Below, piece after piece: positions 1-7,970 of a DNA stretch of 64,000 nt. Numbering within the stretch: the stretch's first letter is position 1; each line of letters opens with the position of its first letter. This stretch comes from Frankiales bacterium (GTDB taxonomy: Bacteria > Actinomycetota > Actinomycetes > Mycobacteriales > Jatrophihabitantaceae). A program made the translations under genes and the position numbers. The notes under the pieces are model-generated. The model did not search any database. It had not been told where the DNA came from and saw only the letters and a list, made by a program, of their open reading frames with translations. The stretch lies in the NCBI GenBank assembly GCA_025966315.1, contig JAOPUZ010000071.1:62001-126000 (forward strand), given 5' to 3'.

Positions 1-292
1 AACCGGCCGCGAGCAGCAGGCCGGCGAACACGACCGTGTACGCATCTACGGTCCAGGGCAGCGCATTCGCGGCGGAGCCGAGATCTCGCCGGACGTCGGG
101 CAGCGCGACGTTGAGCACCGATGCGTCGAGCAGCACGAGGAAATTGCCGGCCGCAATGCCGAAGAAGCTGAGCCGACGGTTTCGGCGCTCGCCCGGCACG
201 GCGGGATTCGACGAGGGATTCGGATACGGGGTCGGGGTCGGCGCCGCGGCCGGAGCCGTGACCGCCTTGGGTGTGCTCGGTGCATTGGACAT
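1..292 (-). CDS. MFS drug efflux transporter, DHA2 family (3' part outside window)
   Basis: Only the first 97 codons lie in the window. The ATG begins at 292. A Pro/Ala-rich cytoplasmic tail of about 40 residues precedes a first membrane helix carrying [16 protein letters not shown], followed by [16 protein letters not shown] entering helix 2. This is the helix 1-2 signature of 14-helix EmrB/QacA-type drug:proton antiporters (known family property: export of drugs or dyes across the inner membrane). The gene is transcribed away from a LysR regulator 85 bp distant, which probably controls it. Substrate unknown. Confidence 0.8.
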   Translation of the reverse strand, partial: MSNAPSTPKAVTAPAAAPTPTPYPNPSSNPAVPGERRNRRLSFFGIAAGNFLVLLDASVLNVALPDVRRDLGSAANALPWTVDAYTVVFAGLLLAAG

Positions 293-338
293 GGCTCGAC
301 GATTCCCGCCCGGGATCGAATCGGCCAGACCGTCTCTT

Positions 339-352
339 CGATACCCCTATCG
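339..352. promoter_or_regulatory. candidate LysR operator in the divergent promoter
   Basis: In the 85-bp gap between the efflux gene and the LysR gene sits an inverted repeat CGATA-CCCC-TATCG. LysR-type regulators usually bind a short dyad in exactly this position, repressing their own gene and activating the divergent one. The assignment is inference from position and symmetry. Confidence 0.4.
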
Positions 353-377
353 GACATTTCGATGGCATGATGGATAG

Positions 378-1316
378 ATGGATGCACGCCGCCTGCGGGC
401 CTTTGTCGCGGTAGCCGAAGGGCTTTCGATCTCGCTTGCCGCACAGCGGTTGGGCTATGCGCAGTCCAGCTTGAGTGCCCAGCTGCGCGCGTTGGAAGCC
501 GAGCTCGGCTCGCAGTTGTTCCTGCGTACCAGCACCGGCGTGGAGCTCACGGTCGTCGGTCGAGCGGTGCTGCCCTACGCCCGACGGTCCCTCGATCTGG
601 ACGCCGAGATCCATCAGATCGCCAGCGGCGCCCGTCCCGTGACCCGAATCGGTGCGTTGCCGACGCTGGTGGATCACTGGTTGCCGGAGTTGCTGGTGGC
701 GCTGGCCCATGACGAGCAGGCCCGGTCCCGGCAGCTGGATGATTTCGGCGAAGCTCCGGCGAAGATGTCCGAGATCTCGGTCGTGACGGGGTCCCGGGCG
801 CAGCTGACTACGCAGTTGGCCGGCGCCCAACTCGACCTCGTCTTCGTGTTCGACAACGGTGTGCCGACCACTGGCCAGCACCTTGTGGTCGCGCAGGACG
901 AGGTGGTCGTGGTGTCCGGTCCGCACCATGCTTTGGCGGAGCGGGATTCGGTCGGCCTGACCGAGCTGCTCGACTGGGAGTTCCTGGTCGCCGAGGCCGG
1001 CTGTACCAGTCAGATGCTGGTCGATCGGCTTGGGCGCGACATCGGATTGCTGTCTCCCACCGCCATGGTCACCGGTTCCATGGCCGCACTGCGCCATATC
1101 GCCAGTAACGGGCGGGGACTAGCTCTGCTACCGCGGTTGAGCGTCGAGGACGATCTGCGCTCCGGTGCCCTGGTCGAGCTAGCAATCCGCGAGCCGCTGC
1201 CATCCATCGGCATCGAAGCCCGGTGGGCCGAAGACCTCGGGGCGAGCGCGGGCACCGTTCGCGTACTGCTCGAGTTCGCGCGCCGCGCCGCGCCCGGTCT
1301 GGCCCAGACCGCCTGA
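378..1316 (+). CDS. LysR family transcriptional regulator
   Basis: 312 aa, the usual length for LysR proteins. Residues 1-60 form the winged helix-turn-helix (MDARRLRAFVAVAEG; SLAAQRLGYAQSSLSAQLRA), followed by LFLRTSTGVELT in the wing. Residues from about 90 form the periplasmic-binding-protein-like effector domain. The start is the first ATG after the divergent promoter and matches the family N-terminus. It most likely regulates the divergent DHA2 efflux pump. It is convergent with the eight-gene operon at 1417-7668, so it is a less likely regulator of that operon. Effector unknown. Confidence 0.9.
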   Translation: MDARRLRAFVAVAEGLSISLAAQRLGYAQSSLSAQLRALEAELGSQLFLRTSTGVELTVVGRAVLPYARRSLDLDAEIHQIASGARPVTRIGALPTLVDHWLPELLVALAHDEQARSRQLDDFGEAPAKMSEISVVTGSRAQLTTQLAGAQLDLVFVFDNGVPTTGQHLVVAQDEVVVVSGPHHALAERDSVGLTELLDWEFLVAEAGCTSQMLVDRLGRDIGLLSPTAMVTGSMAALRHIASNGRGLALLPRLSVEDDLRSGALVELAIREPLPSIGIEARWAEDLGASAGTVRVLLEFARRAAPGLAQTA

Positions 1317-1435
1317 CCGATCAGGCTGGCTGACCGATCAGGCCGGCCCAGACCGATCAGGCCGGCCCAGACCGGCTCAGACCCGCTCAGACCGGCTCAG
1401 ACCGGCTCAGACCGGCTCAGACCGCCTGACCGATC
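1305..1435. repeat. tandem repeat array joining two convergent gene ends
   Basis: The 18-bp sequence CAGACCGCCTGACCGATC occurs at 1305-1322, spanning the LysR stop codon, and again at 1418-1435, spanning the stop of the SDR gene on the other strand. Between them are two copies of a 19-bp unit (1332-1350, 1351-1369) and five 10-bp units ACCGGCTCAG (1371-1420, one variant). The array looks like slippage expansion across a convergent junction. No clear terminator hairpin is present. Confidence 0.85.
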
Positions 1436-2163
1436 GGCCGAATTACGACCGTGTTGATGTCAACGCCGAGGGGTTGATCGAGCGCCCAGCTGACCGACGC
1501 AGCCACGTCGTGGTCCGACAGAGCTGGGCCGGCGGGCATGGTGTTCGCCCCATCCCGCTGCCAGAACGGGGTCGCCACCCGTCCCGGCGCCACCAGCGTC
1601 ACCCCGATGCCGTCACCCGTGACGAGTAGTCGGGTGTTTTCGGCCAGACCGGTCACGGCCCATTTAGTCACGGAATACACGTTGCCGGCCGAGTTCTTCA
1701 GCCCGGCCACGCTGCCGATCAACACGATTCGGCCCCGAGTGGCTCGCAATGCGGGCAACGCCGCCTGGATCAGCACCATCGGACCCAGCACGTTCGTGAG
1801 CAGCATGTCTTGCCAGCGATCAGGATCGCCGTCCAGCAACGAGTCGTGCGTGGAAAAGCCCGCGTTGGCCACCACGTTGTCCAAGCGGCCATAACTCCGC
1901 TGAGCGAGATCGATCGCCGTCGCGACCGCAAGCGGATCGCAGGCATCGCCGGGCGCGGCCAGGATCACCAGGTCGTCGCGATCGTGCTGCAGCTCGGCCA
2001 CCACTCGATCGAGTTTCGCCTTGTCACGTCCGGTCACGACGATCCGGTGTCCACGCTGAATCAGCTCGGCCGCGGTGGCGGCCCCGATACCGCTACTGCC
2101 GCCGGTGATCACGGTAACCGGCGAACCCGGAGTGGCCGACGGGGTCGTTGGGGATCGCGTCAT
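1417..2163 (-). CDS. short-chain dehydrogenase/reductase (SDR)
   Basis: 248 aa classical SDR. The Rossmann motif TGGSSGIG lies near residues 20-27, the NAG motif appears as NVVANAG, and the catalytic Ser plus Tyr-x-x-x-Lys are in IGSVAG...YSVTK. It should catalyse an NAD(P)-dependent alcohol/ketone oxidoreduction in the cytosol. The start ATG at 2163 overlaps the stop of the upstream ferritin-like gene by one base (TGATG), which I prefer over a longer in-frame extension running into that gene. It is the last gene of the eight-gene operon, so it may perform a late redox step on the operon's product. Substrate not deducible. Confidence 0.88.
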   Translation of the reverse strand: MTRSPTTPSATPGSPVTVITGGSSGIGAATAAELIQRGHRIVVTGRDKAKLDRVVAELQHDRDDLVILAAPGDACDPLAVATAIDLAQRSYGRLDNVVANAGFSTHDSLLDGDPDRWQDMLLTNVLGPMVLIQAALPALRATRGRIVLIGSVAGLKNSAGNVYSVTKWAVTGLAENTRLLVTGDGIGVTLVAPGRVATPFWQRDGANTMPAGPALSDHDVAASVSWALDQPLGVDINTVVIRPIGQAV

Positions 2164-3329
2164 CAGGCCAGTCCTCGGGCGGCTAGATTGAAGAAGCGCG
2201 GACCGTAAAAGACGGGCCGGTCGAGGTCGGTGTACTGAGCCAACAGCTCGTATTCCTCGGGATAAAGTGCATCCAGCCGCCGCACGATCGGCGCGGGGAC
2301 GGGCAGCCGCATCACGTTGAAGCAGCTGATAACGCGAAGCTCGTTCATCTGCTCGACCGCTCGTCCGAAACTCGGCCAGGACTGCTCCAGTGGCCCGTTC
2401 CACATATCGTCCATGCTGCGCATCATCGCGGTGTAGGCCCCGTCGAAAGCCAGCAATTCGGTGCGTACCGCGGCGGCGTCGGGATCGTGGGCCAGCACCG
2501 CGGCATAGCCGTCCGATGGCACCGCCAGCGTGTTGATCACTACCGGCCAGCCGATCTCTTCACCCTGGAAGAAGAGCGTTTCCGTCGACGCGGACAGTTC
2601 CGGCGGCGGATCGGGCTGCTGGTAGCGGCGGCCATAAACGAGTTCCGCGAAGCGGGCGTAGTGCGAACCCTCGTTCTCGAACGCCTTGCCGGCCCCGATG
2701 GTCTGATCACTCTCGCCCTCACCCTGACTCGTGATGACGTCGATTGCCTCGAGGAACTGCTCGATCGGATCCCCCACATAGCCGCGATCGATGGTCTTGA
2801 AGCCGATGTTGCCACCGACCTGATGTGCTGTTCCCCCCGTTAGCAGAGCCCGCCGTACATCGTGGCGGTGGTCGATGATGGCCGCTCGCAAGGCTTCGTA
2901 CAGCTCGCCGACCGTGGCGTAGGCCTGCCGCCGGGATTGCTCGTCGAGCAGCCAGGCGGGCGACTCGATCCGCAGGAAGTTGCGCAGCTGGCGCTCCGAC
3001 AGCTGCGCAACCACCGAGTGCAGGTCTTTGGCCACGCCGCCGGGCAACCCATAGCAGGGGTAACGCGGTTCCAGGTCGACGATGCGGGGTGTGCCACCGA
3101 GGGCCGCGAGCATGTTTGCCGCCGCGGCCATATGGGCCATCTCTTCCATCAACACGCTACGAATGGCGTTGTAGGTCGGGTAGTTCTGCACCTCGAGCGA
3201 GAACATCGCCGCCGAATAGATCGGCATCGTCGAGTGTTCGAGGGCGATCGCGGTCTGCAGCACGCCCCTGATCCACATCAGGTCACGTAATGCCGGCGGA
3301 GTGCTCAGCGCGCTGGCGGCCGTGCTCAT
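2163..3329 (-). CDS. ferritin-like diiron protein (PF12902-type, VioB/RebD-related domain)
   Basis: 388 aa. The N-terminal half resembles the ferritin-like domain found in iminophenyl-pyruvate dimer synthases (VioB, RebD, StaD): LQTAIALEHSTMPIY, then the ExxH motif in EEMAHMAAAANML and AALGGTPRIVD. A second ExxH-like pair is in NEGSHYARFAEL (about residue 225). These supply a plausible set of Glu/His diiron or heme-edge ligands. The C-terminal 150 residues are less familiar. No signal peptide. It overlaps the gene upstream by 4 bp (ATGA) and the SDR downstream by 1 bp. An oxidative role on a small molecule is inferred from family and neighbours. Confidence 0.75.
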   Translation of the reverse strand: MSTAASALSTPPALRDLMWIRGVLQTAIALEHSTMPIYSAAMFSLEVQNYPTYNAIRSVLMEEMAHMAAAANMLAALGGTPRIVDLEPRYPCYGLPGGVAKDLHSVVAQLSERQLRNFLRIESPAWLLDEQSRRQAYATVGELYEALRAAIIDHRHDVRRALLTGGTAHQVGGNIGFKTIDRGYVGDPIEQFLEAIDVITSQGEGESDQTIGAGKAFENEGSHYARFAELVYGRRYQQPDPPPELSASTETLFFQGEEIGWPVVINTLAVPSDGYAAVLAHDPDAAAVRTELLAFDGAYTAMMRSMDDMWNGPLEQSWPSFGRAVEQMNELRVISCFNVMRLPVPAPIVRRLDALYPEEYELLAQYTDLDRPVFYGPRFFNLAARGLA

Positions 3330-4099
3330 GCGCCGATGCCTGCCGCCAGGACGCCGGTGCGCACCCAGTTTTCGATGCCTGCCTGCGCGTCGGCGCCCAC
3401 ATATTCGATGCGTGCTCCGCCCAGGTCCGGAGCGGTGATCGCCGCGAACGGTACCGATGATTCATCCATCCGGAACAGGGCATCTACGCCGACGCCCTGC
3501 TTCGCGAGCAGTTCGAGCCGGCCCGCCATATCCGGTTCCCAGACCCCGTAGTAAAGGATCTGGCCGGCATTGTCCGCGGACACGATGCCCTCACCGCGGG
3601 CTTGGATCAGCTCGTAGTACGGCGGCTCGGTACGGGACATGACCGCGGTCAGCTCGAAGGGGTGCGGATCGGGATCCTCCAGCCGCGGTATGACGAAAAC
3701 GCCGGGGTCGGTGAACTCGATACCCAGCACCTCCGAGTATCGCGCGACCGCCTTGTCCAGATCGGTCACGACGATGCCGACGTGGAAGAAGGATGGCGGC
3801 TCGATCCGTTCGAAGACGTCGGAGAATGTTTGCACGTCCGGGTAGGACGTCAGGCACGTCAGCAGCTGCGGAATGAATGCGGCCAGGTACGGGGTGGCAC
3901 GATGCGCCGCCAACGCTTGCACATCCCGGTAGACCTCGACCACCAGCCGCTTTGACGGATCCGAATCCGAGCGAACATAGTCGAAGCGAAGACAGCCGGG
4001 CTCGTGGGCCCGGACGTCGTTGGCCAGATCTGCCATCAGGATGTCCAGCTCACGTTCCCGCCCGGGTTTCACCTGCTGTGTCGCGGTGATCGTGATCAT
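3326..4099 (-). CDS. fusion of antibiotic-biosynthesis-monooxygenase (ABM) and glyoxalase/VOC domains
   Basis: 257 aa with two domains. Residues 1-95 match the ABM ferredoxin-like fold (ITITATQQVKPGRERELD, EPGCLRFDYVRS, VVEVYRD, YLAAFIPQL), which acts in cofactor-free oxygenases and in chaperone-like dimers. Residues 105-240 match a VOC/glyoxalase module (FFHVGIVVTDLDKAVARYSE, YYELIQARGEG, DLGGARIEYVG), which normally holds a divalent metal. Both halves are separately common; the fusion is less so. The start overlaps the upstream DJ-1 gene stop (ATGA, 4 bp) and its own stop overlaps the next start (4 bp). A direct oxygenation or ring-cleavage step is inferred. Confidence 0.75.
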   Translation of the reverse strand: MITITATQQVKPGRERELDILMADLANDVRAHEPGCLRFDYVRSDSDPSKRLVVEVYRDVQALAAHRATPYLAAFIPQLLTCLTSYPDVQTFSDVFERIEPPSFFHVGIVVTDLDKAVARYSEVLGIEFTDPGVFVIPRLEDPDPHPFELTAVMSRTEPPYYELIQARGEGIVSADNAGQILYYGVWEPDMAGRLELLAKQGVGVDALFRMDESSVPFAAITAPDLGGARIEYVGADAQAGIENWVRTGVLAAGIGA

Positions 4100-4836
4100 G
4101 CCAGCACCGGCTTGGCCGGAAGCAGCATCGCCTCGAAGTAGTCCTGGAAGGTCGTTTCGAGGTCGGCGTGCTGGAAGAACTCAGGGCCGGTCAGCTCGAA
4201 GATCGCCTCGCCGAGGCCACCCAAGGTGTCGAACATCATCGACACCACCGTCGCGACTTCCCTTCCGAAATAGTGAGAAATCAGGGCGACCGCCGCGCCG
4301 TGCACGCCGTAGGAGCCGGTGGCCGTCCACAATCGCGAGTCGGGATTGCCCAGCCACATCCGGCGCGGGTCGGGGACGTTCACCCCCTCCGCGCGCAATC
4401 CCCGGGCCACCGCCGCCACGCAGGTCACCGGGGTGTCACCGAGAATCCCGGCTCGGGCCAGAACCCCTATGCCGGAACAGTTACTGGCGATGATCTTGCC
4501 CTCATCATGATGGCGGCGGATCCTCGCCAGCACCTTCTCGTCCAGCGACAGCTTTCCCGACCCGACGCCACCCGGCACGTAGAGCAGATCGAACAGGTCC
4601 TCGTCGGCGAAGACTGCGTCCGGAATGACCTGGGTGCCCATTTGCATGCTGACCACGCCCGGTTCGGCGCCCAGTAACTTCACCGTCAACGTCGTGGGTG
4701 GTACCTCGCGCTGCCAGGGCGCTATCTGTCCTGACGTGACCAACGCGGCACCGCGGAAGATCTCCAACGGCGTGATCAGGTCCTGCTCACTGACCTGCTC
4801 GTAGCCCAGGACACCGATCGTCTCGATGGCTGCCAT
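4096..4836 (-). CDS. DJ-1/PfpI family protein, AraC-N-terminal/isonitrile hydratase-like type
   Basis: 246 aa, class I glutamine-amidotransferase-like fold. The nucleophile elbow is ASNCSGIGVLARAGIL (Cys near residue 120), with an upstream acidic strand IETIGVLGYEQVSEQDLITP as in isonitrile hydratases and the N-terminal domains of GlxA-type AraC regulators. No DNA-binding domain follows, so it is probably an enzyme. It is the second of three DJ-1 relatives in the operon when read 5' to 3' after 4840-5514, and the three are too dissimilar to be recent duplicates. 3 bp separate it from the upstream gene; its end overlaps the ABM-VOC start by 4 bp. Confidence 0.75.
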   Translation of the reverse strand: MAAIETIGVLGYEQVSEQDLITPLEIFRGAALVTSGQIAPWQREVPPTTLTVKLLGAEPGVVSMQMGTQVIPDAVFADEDLFDLLYVPGGVGSGKLSLDEKVLARIRRHHDEGKIIASNCSGIGVLARAGILGDTPVTCVAAVARGLRAEGVNVPDPRRMWLGNPDSRLWTATGSYGVHGAAVALISHYFGREVATVVSMMFDTLGGLGEAIFELTGPEFFQHADLETTFQDYFEAMLLPAKPVLA

Positions 4837-4839
4837 CGA

Positions 4840-5514
4840 TTAGCCCGCCAGCGCGGCGACGGCGAGGGTCGCTACCTCGGTGGCCGAGGCCGGATTCTGG
4901 CCCGTCACCAGACGACCGTCGGCCACGGCATAGGTGGAGAAGTTCGGACCCTTGGTGTGTTTGGCGCCCCGTGCCAACAACTGAGTCTCCAGAAGGAACG
5001 GCACTACGTCGGTCAGACCCACCGCGGCTTCCTCTTCGTTGGTGAAGCTCGAGATGTTCTTGCCCTCGACCAGGTAACGGCCATCGTTCAGCCGTACGTT
5101 GACCAGCCCGGCCGGCCCGTGGCAGACCGCCGCCACCACGCCACCCTGTTCGTAGATGTCAGCGGCGAGTTGGGCGAGCTCCTTTGCTTCCGGGAAGTCC
5201 CACATGGTGCCGTGCCCACCGGCGAGGAACAGCACGTCGTAGTCGGCCGGGTCCAACTCGTCCGCGGTCGGTGTCTGATCGAGGTGTCCGGCCACGGTGG
5301 GATCAGCCAGGAAGCCGGCCACCACGTCGTCGTCCGGCTTCACGCCGTCCTGCGGCGGGGCGCCACCGGAGACCGAGACGAAAGCGATGTCGTAACCGGC
5401 GGCAGCGAACACCGCGGCGGGGTGCGCGACCTCGGGTACGTAGAAGCCGGTGGAACGGCCGGTGTCGCCTAACGTGCTGTGGCTGGTCAATGCGAACAGA
5501 ACTGTCTTGCTCAT
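4840..5514 (-). CDS. DJ-1/PfpI family protein, Hsp31/HchA-like
   Basis: 224 aa from the ATG at 5514, chosen because AAGGAGAA lies 5-10 bases upstream; an earlier in-frame ATG at 5541 has no such site. The protein has the Hsp31 layout: STGFYVPEVAHPAAVFAAAG near the start, GGHGTMWDFP, and the nucleophile elbow AAVCHGPAGLV (Cys near residue 132). Hsp31-type proteins are glyoxalase III/deglycase-type enzymes or holding chaperones. Here the gene sits in a biosynthetic-looking operon, so action on a reactive carbonyl intermediate or detoxification are both possible. This is the only gene of the operon preceded by a sizeable gap (53 bp) and its own strong ribosome-binding site. Confidence 0.82.
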   Translation of the reverse strand: MSKTVLFALTSHSTLGDTGRSTGFYVPEVAHPAAVFAAAGYDIAFVSVSGGAPPQDGVKPDDDVVAGFLADPTVAGHLDQTPTADELDPADYDVLFLAGGHGTMWDFPEAKELAQLAADIYEQGGVVAAVCHGPAGLVNVRLNDGRYLVEGKNISSFTNEEEAAVGLTDVVPFLLETQLLARGAKHTKGPNFSTYAVADGRLVTGQNPASATEVATLAVAALAG

Positions 5515-5567
5515 CGAGTTTTCTCCTTGGTAGTAAGCCAAAAATGGTTTCTAACAGCGGCCCGGTG

Positions 5568-6320
5568 TTAGGCCGCGATCACGTCCAGACAGTGCAGGTC
5601 CAGCGGGTTTACCCCGAATCGGCTGGCCAACTCGGCATGTTCGGCCGTGTGATAGCCCCAGCGTGCCCACCACGTCGCCGCGCCGGTCGCCGCCACTCCG
5701 CGGACGTTCGGCACGTTGTCGTCGACAAAGGTGACCTGCTCGATAGCCATCCCGAGGCGCGCCGCCAGCTCGAGCACGGCGCCACCCTTGTCTCGGCATT
5801 CGCCCAGCACTTCGGTCACGCAGTCCAGCAATTCGTGACGGTCCAAAACGCCGCGGACGGACGCCTCGTCCTTGGCGGTCACCACGACCAGACGGCCACG
5901 GTGACGGGCCAGCAAATCAGCGATGCCGGGGTAGAGCGTGTGCAGATCAAGCCAGACATCCGGTTCGGTCGTCCGCCAGAATTCACGGAGCGCGGTTGCC
6001 GCCGCACCGAAGTGCTCCCGTTCGAAGGACGGCGTAGCCGCCAGCAGGGCATCGAAGCCGGCCTGGTCGACCACGCTGAACGCGGCGGGATGCAGCGCGA
6101 CCACGAACTGGTCCAACGTTCGGGCGTAGCACCGCACCTGACGGAAGATGTCCAGGAACTCAACCGGAATCCGTGGGATGAGGTTCGCCAATCCGACTGC
6201 GGCCGACATGGCATCCGGGTCCGCCGCGAACCAAGTGACCGCGGCACATTCGACCAACGCGTCGCAGATCACCCCATCGAAGTCGAGCACGAGCAACGGG
6301 ACGCCTGGCGTTGCGCTCAA
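5568..6320 (-). CDS. HAD superfamily hydrolase (phosphatase)
   Basis: 250 aa. Motif I is LLVLDFDGVICD (nucleophile Asp and acid/base Asp), motif II VVVTAKDE, motif III Lys in CRDKGGAV, motif IV VTFVDDNVPNV. The helical cap between motifs I and II is large (about 120 residues, C1 type). The start is taken as TTG at 6320, which overlaps the stop of the upstream PfpI gene (TTGA) and places motif I at the expected distance from the N-terminus; upstream in-frame codons run through the neighbouring gene. A phosphatase acting on a phosphorylated intermediate is inferred. Substrate unknown. Confidence 0.8.
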   Translation of the reverse strand: MSATPGVPLLVLDFDGVICDALVECAAVTWFAADPDAMSAAVGLANLIPRIPVEFLDIFRQVRCYARTLDQFVVALHPAAFSVVDQAGFDALLAATPSFEREHFGAAATALREFWRTTEPDVWLDLHTLYPGIADLLARHRGRLVVVTAKDEASVRGVLDRHELLDCVTEVLGECRDKGGAVLELAARLGMAIEQVTFVDDNVPNVRGVAATGAATWWARWGYHTAEHAELASRFGVNPLDLHCLDVIAA

Positions 6321-6880
6321 CGCGGGGTGGCGGTGACGAGGGCGCCGCTGCGCTCGAGCACCGTGTCGAATACGGCCTTCATGAAGGTGCCGACGTAGGC
6401 GTAGTACGAACACGTAATGATGTGCTCGTCGACGATCACGTCGCTGTCGACGACGTCGGCACCGGCGTTGATCACGTCGTCCCGGAGTCCGATGTAGGCG
6501 CAGGCTCGCCGGCCGCGCAACACCCCGGCGCTGATCATGATCCACGGACCGTGGCAGAGCCCGGCGATCACCTTGCCGCGCTCATCCATCGAACGCAGGA
6601 AGTCGAGCACCCGGGCGTCTTGACGCACCCGGTCGGGCGCCTCGTGGCCGCCCGTCAAGATGACCGCGTCGTACCGGTCAGGGTCGAGTTGGTGGAATGA
6701 AATCAACGGCTTGGCGGTCTTGTCCATGGGCAGTGGAACGCCGTACTTGCCCACCACACCCTGTGCATCCCGGGTGGCAACGTCGACGTCCCACCCTTGT
6801 TCCAGCAAACGGTAGTAGCTATAGACGACATCGTGATCCTGAAAGCCTGGACCGGTGATGATGACGGCGCTGAAAGTCAT
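6317..6880 (-). CDS. DJ-1/PfpI family protein, PfpI-like
   Basis: 187 aa, the length of PfpI/YhbO proteins. The strand-helix start is MTFSAVIITGPGFQDHDVVY, the glutamate/aspartate support is in VILTGGHEAPDRVRQD, and the nucleophile elbow is IAGLCHGPWIMISAG. PfpI relatives are reported as peptidases, deglycases or, in secondary metabolism, hydratases. The gene overlaps the cupin gene upstream and the HAD gene downstream by 4 bp each, so all three are translated together. It is the third distinct DJ-1 relative in this operon. Confidence 0.82.
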   Translation of the reverse strand: MTFSAVIITGPGFQDHDVVYSYYRLLEQGWDVDVATRDAQGVVGKYGVPLPMDKTAKPLISFHQLDPDRYDAVILTGGHEAPDRVRQDARVLDFLRSMDERGKVIAGLCHGPWIMISAGVLRGRRACAYIGLRDDVINAGADVVDSDVIVDEHIITCSYYAYVGTFMKAVFDTVLERSGALVTATPR

Positions 6881-7668
6881 GCGATGCTCCTGGTTGATTG
6901 ATCGGATCGAGCACTGAGGGACAGGTAATAGCGGTCCACTTCCGGACGTTCCTGCAGTCGCCCGGCGTCGAGGATGGCGATCTCGTTGTGGATCAGGTCG
7001 CCGATGCCGAGCGGAATATGGAAGATGTCGGTCGGACGACGGCGGTAGAAGATGTCCATTCCCGCGCGTACCTCGAATCGGTAGGCACCGTCAGGCGATG
7101 CGGCACACAAATGCGAGTTCGGTATGAACGGAACGGTGTGATCAAGCCGGTTCGGTTCGACCTGCGTGGGCGTCTCATAGCCCATGCCGGCGCGCTCGTA
7201 ACCGTCGCGAAGGCGCATCAGGTCGAACTTGTTGCGGGGCGTCTCGACCTCGATGAGTTCGAGATCGTCCGGCCCGTCGTTACGCGTGCCGTGGAAGGCA
7301 CCCCGCCCGATACGGACGACGGCCCCCGCCTCCAGCGAATACTCGGTGGTCAATCCGGTGGTCTTGCCCCGGCCGGACAGGCAGAGCAGGTACGTGACTT
7401 TGCGGGCGTGGGCATGTACCGACGTGCTGTGGCCGGCGTGCAGTTTGAGGTGCCAGACGTCCAGAAAGTCATCGGCGTAGGCCCGGTATTCTTCGCCCCA
7501 CGGCTTGACGACGACGTCGTGCAGGTGCCCATCAGCGTCGAACTGCTCGTTACCGAACCGCACGCCTTGGCGGACCAACCCGCTCAGCGCTGCGACGTCC
7601 GCCGGACCGGCGTCCAGCCGAGCGCGATGGGACCGGACAGCTGCCGGTTTTAGTGTCTCCTGGGTCAT
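6877..7668 (-). CDS. cupin domain protein, first gene of the eight-gene operon
   Basis: 263 aa. The central cupin carries VVKPWGEEYRAYADDFLDVW, then HLKLHAGHSTSVHAHARKVTY (HxH-type metal-ligand motif 1 with the KPWG element seen in sugar-phosphate isomerase cupins) and AVVRIGRGAFHGTRN (motif 2 His). A C-terminal segment of about 90 residues follows. The neighbouring HAD phosphatase would suit a sugar-phosphate or phospho-acid substrate, but that is inference. It is led by GGGGACACC and starts at ATG 7668, 26 bp from a dyad in the promoter region. Confidence 0.72.
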   Translation of the reverse strand: MTQETLKPAAVRSHRARLDAGPADVAALSGLVRQGVRFGNEQFDADGHLHDVVVKPWGEEYRAYADDFLDVWHLKLHAGHSTSVHAHARKVTYLLCLSGRGKTTGLTTEYSLEAGAVVRIGRGAFHGTRNDGPDDLELIEVETPRNKFDLMRLRDGYERAGMGYETPTQVEPNRLDHTVPFIPNSHLCAASPDGAYRFEVRAGMDIFYRRRPTDIFHIPLGIGDLIHNEIAILDAGRLQERPEVDRYYLSLSARSDQSTRSIA

Positions 7669-7970
7669 GGTGTCCCCGTTCCACTCGAAGCAGTGTGTGA
7701 GGTATAGGCCACACAGGCGTTTCGCGTAGCTCCGGCCTGTACGAGTAGATCTAATCTGACTTGGGCACCCCCGACAAATACGCTTACTTCGTGCGGATCC
7801 AGAAAAATCTATGGCGCTTTACAGGTATCAAAATGGGACTTTGGTCATCGTGATCGCAGGCCCGCGCAAGGACGCCGAGCGACGGTGGCGACGAAAGCAC
7901 GTCCGCGGTGTTAAATTCGAAGCAACGGTTCAACAAGTCAGCCGCTTCGGACATGAGCGGGGACGGCACG
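7669..7970. other. intergenic region, divergent promoters
   Basis: About 300 bp between the cupin operon and the methyltransferase gene. It holds a dyad at 7694-7715 and a relatively AT-rich stretch (about 7740-7900) with no convincing gene. A 65-codon open frame starting at 7811 lacks a ribosome-binding site and familiar sequence. The promoters of the operon (leftward) and of the methyltransferase-glgX group (rightward) must lie here. Confidence 0.5.
7694..7715. promoter_or_regulatory. candidate operator of the eight-gene operon
   Basis: Dyad TGTGTG-N10-CACACA centred about 36 bp upstream of the cupin start codon. Size and symmetry fit a TetR- or GntR-type dimer site. No regulator gene is encoded in the operon itself, so a trans-acting factor elsewhere (or the LysR gene at the far end) is possible. 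Inference from symmetry only. Confidence 0.4.

Noticed and set aside
5184..6398. 404-codon plus-strand open frame over the Hsp31-like and HAD genes
   Set aside because: Arg/Pro-rich shadow of conserved genes on the other strand, no ribosome-binding site.
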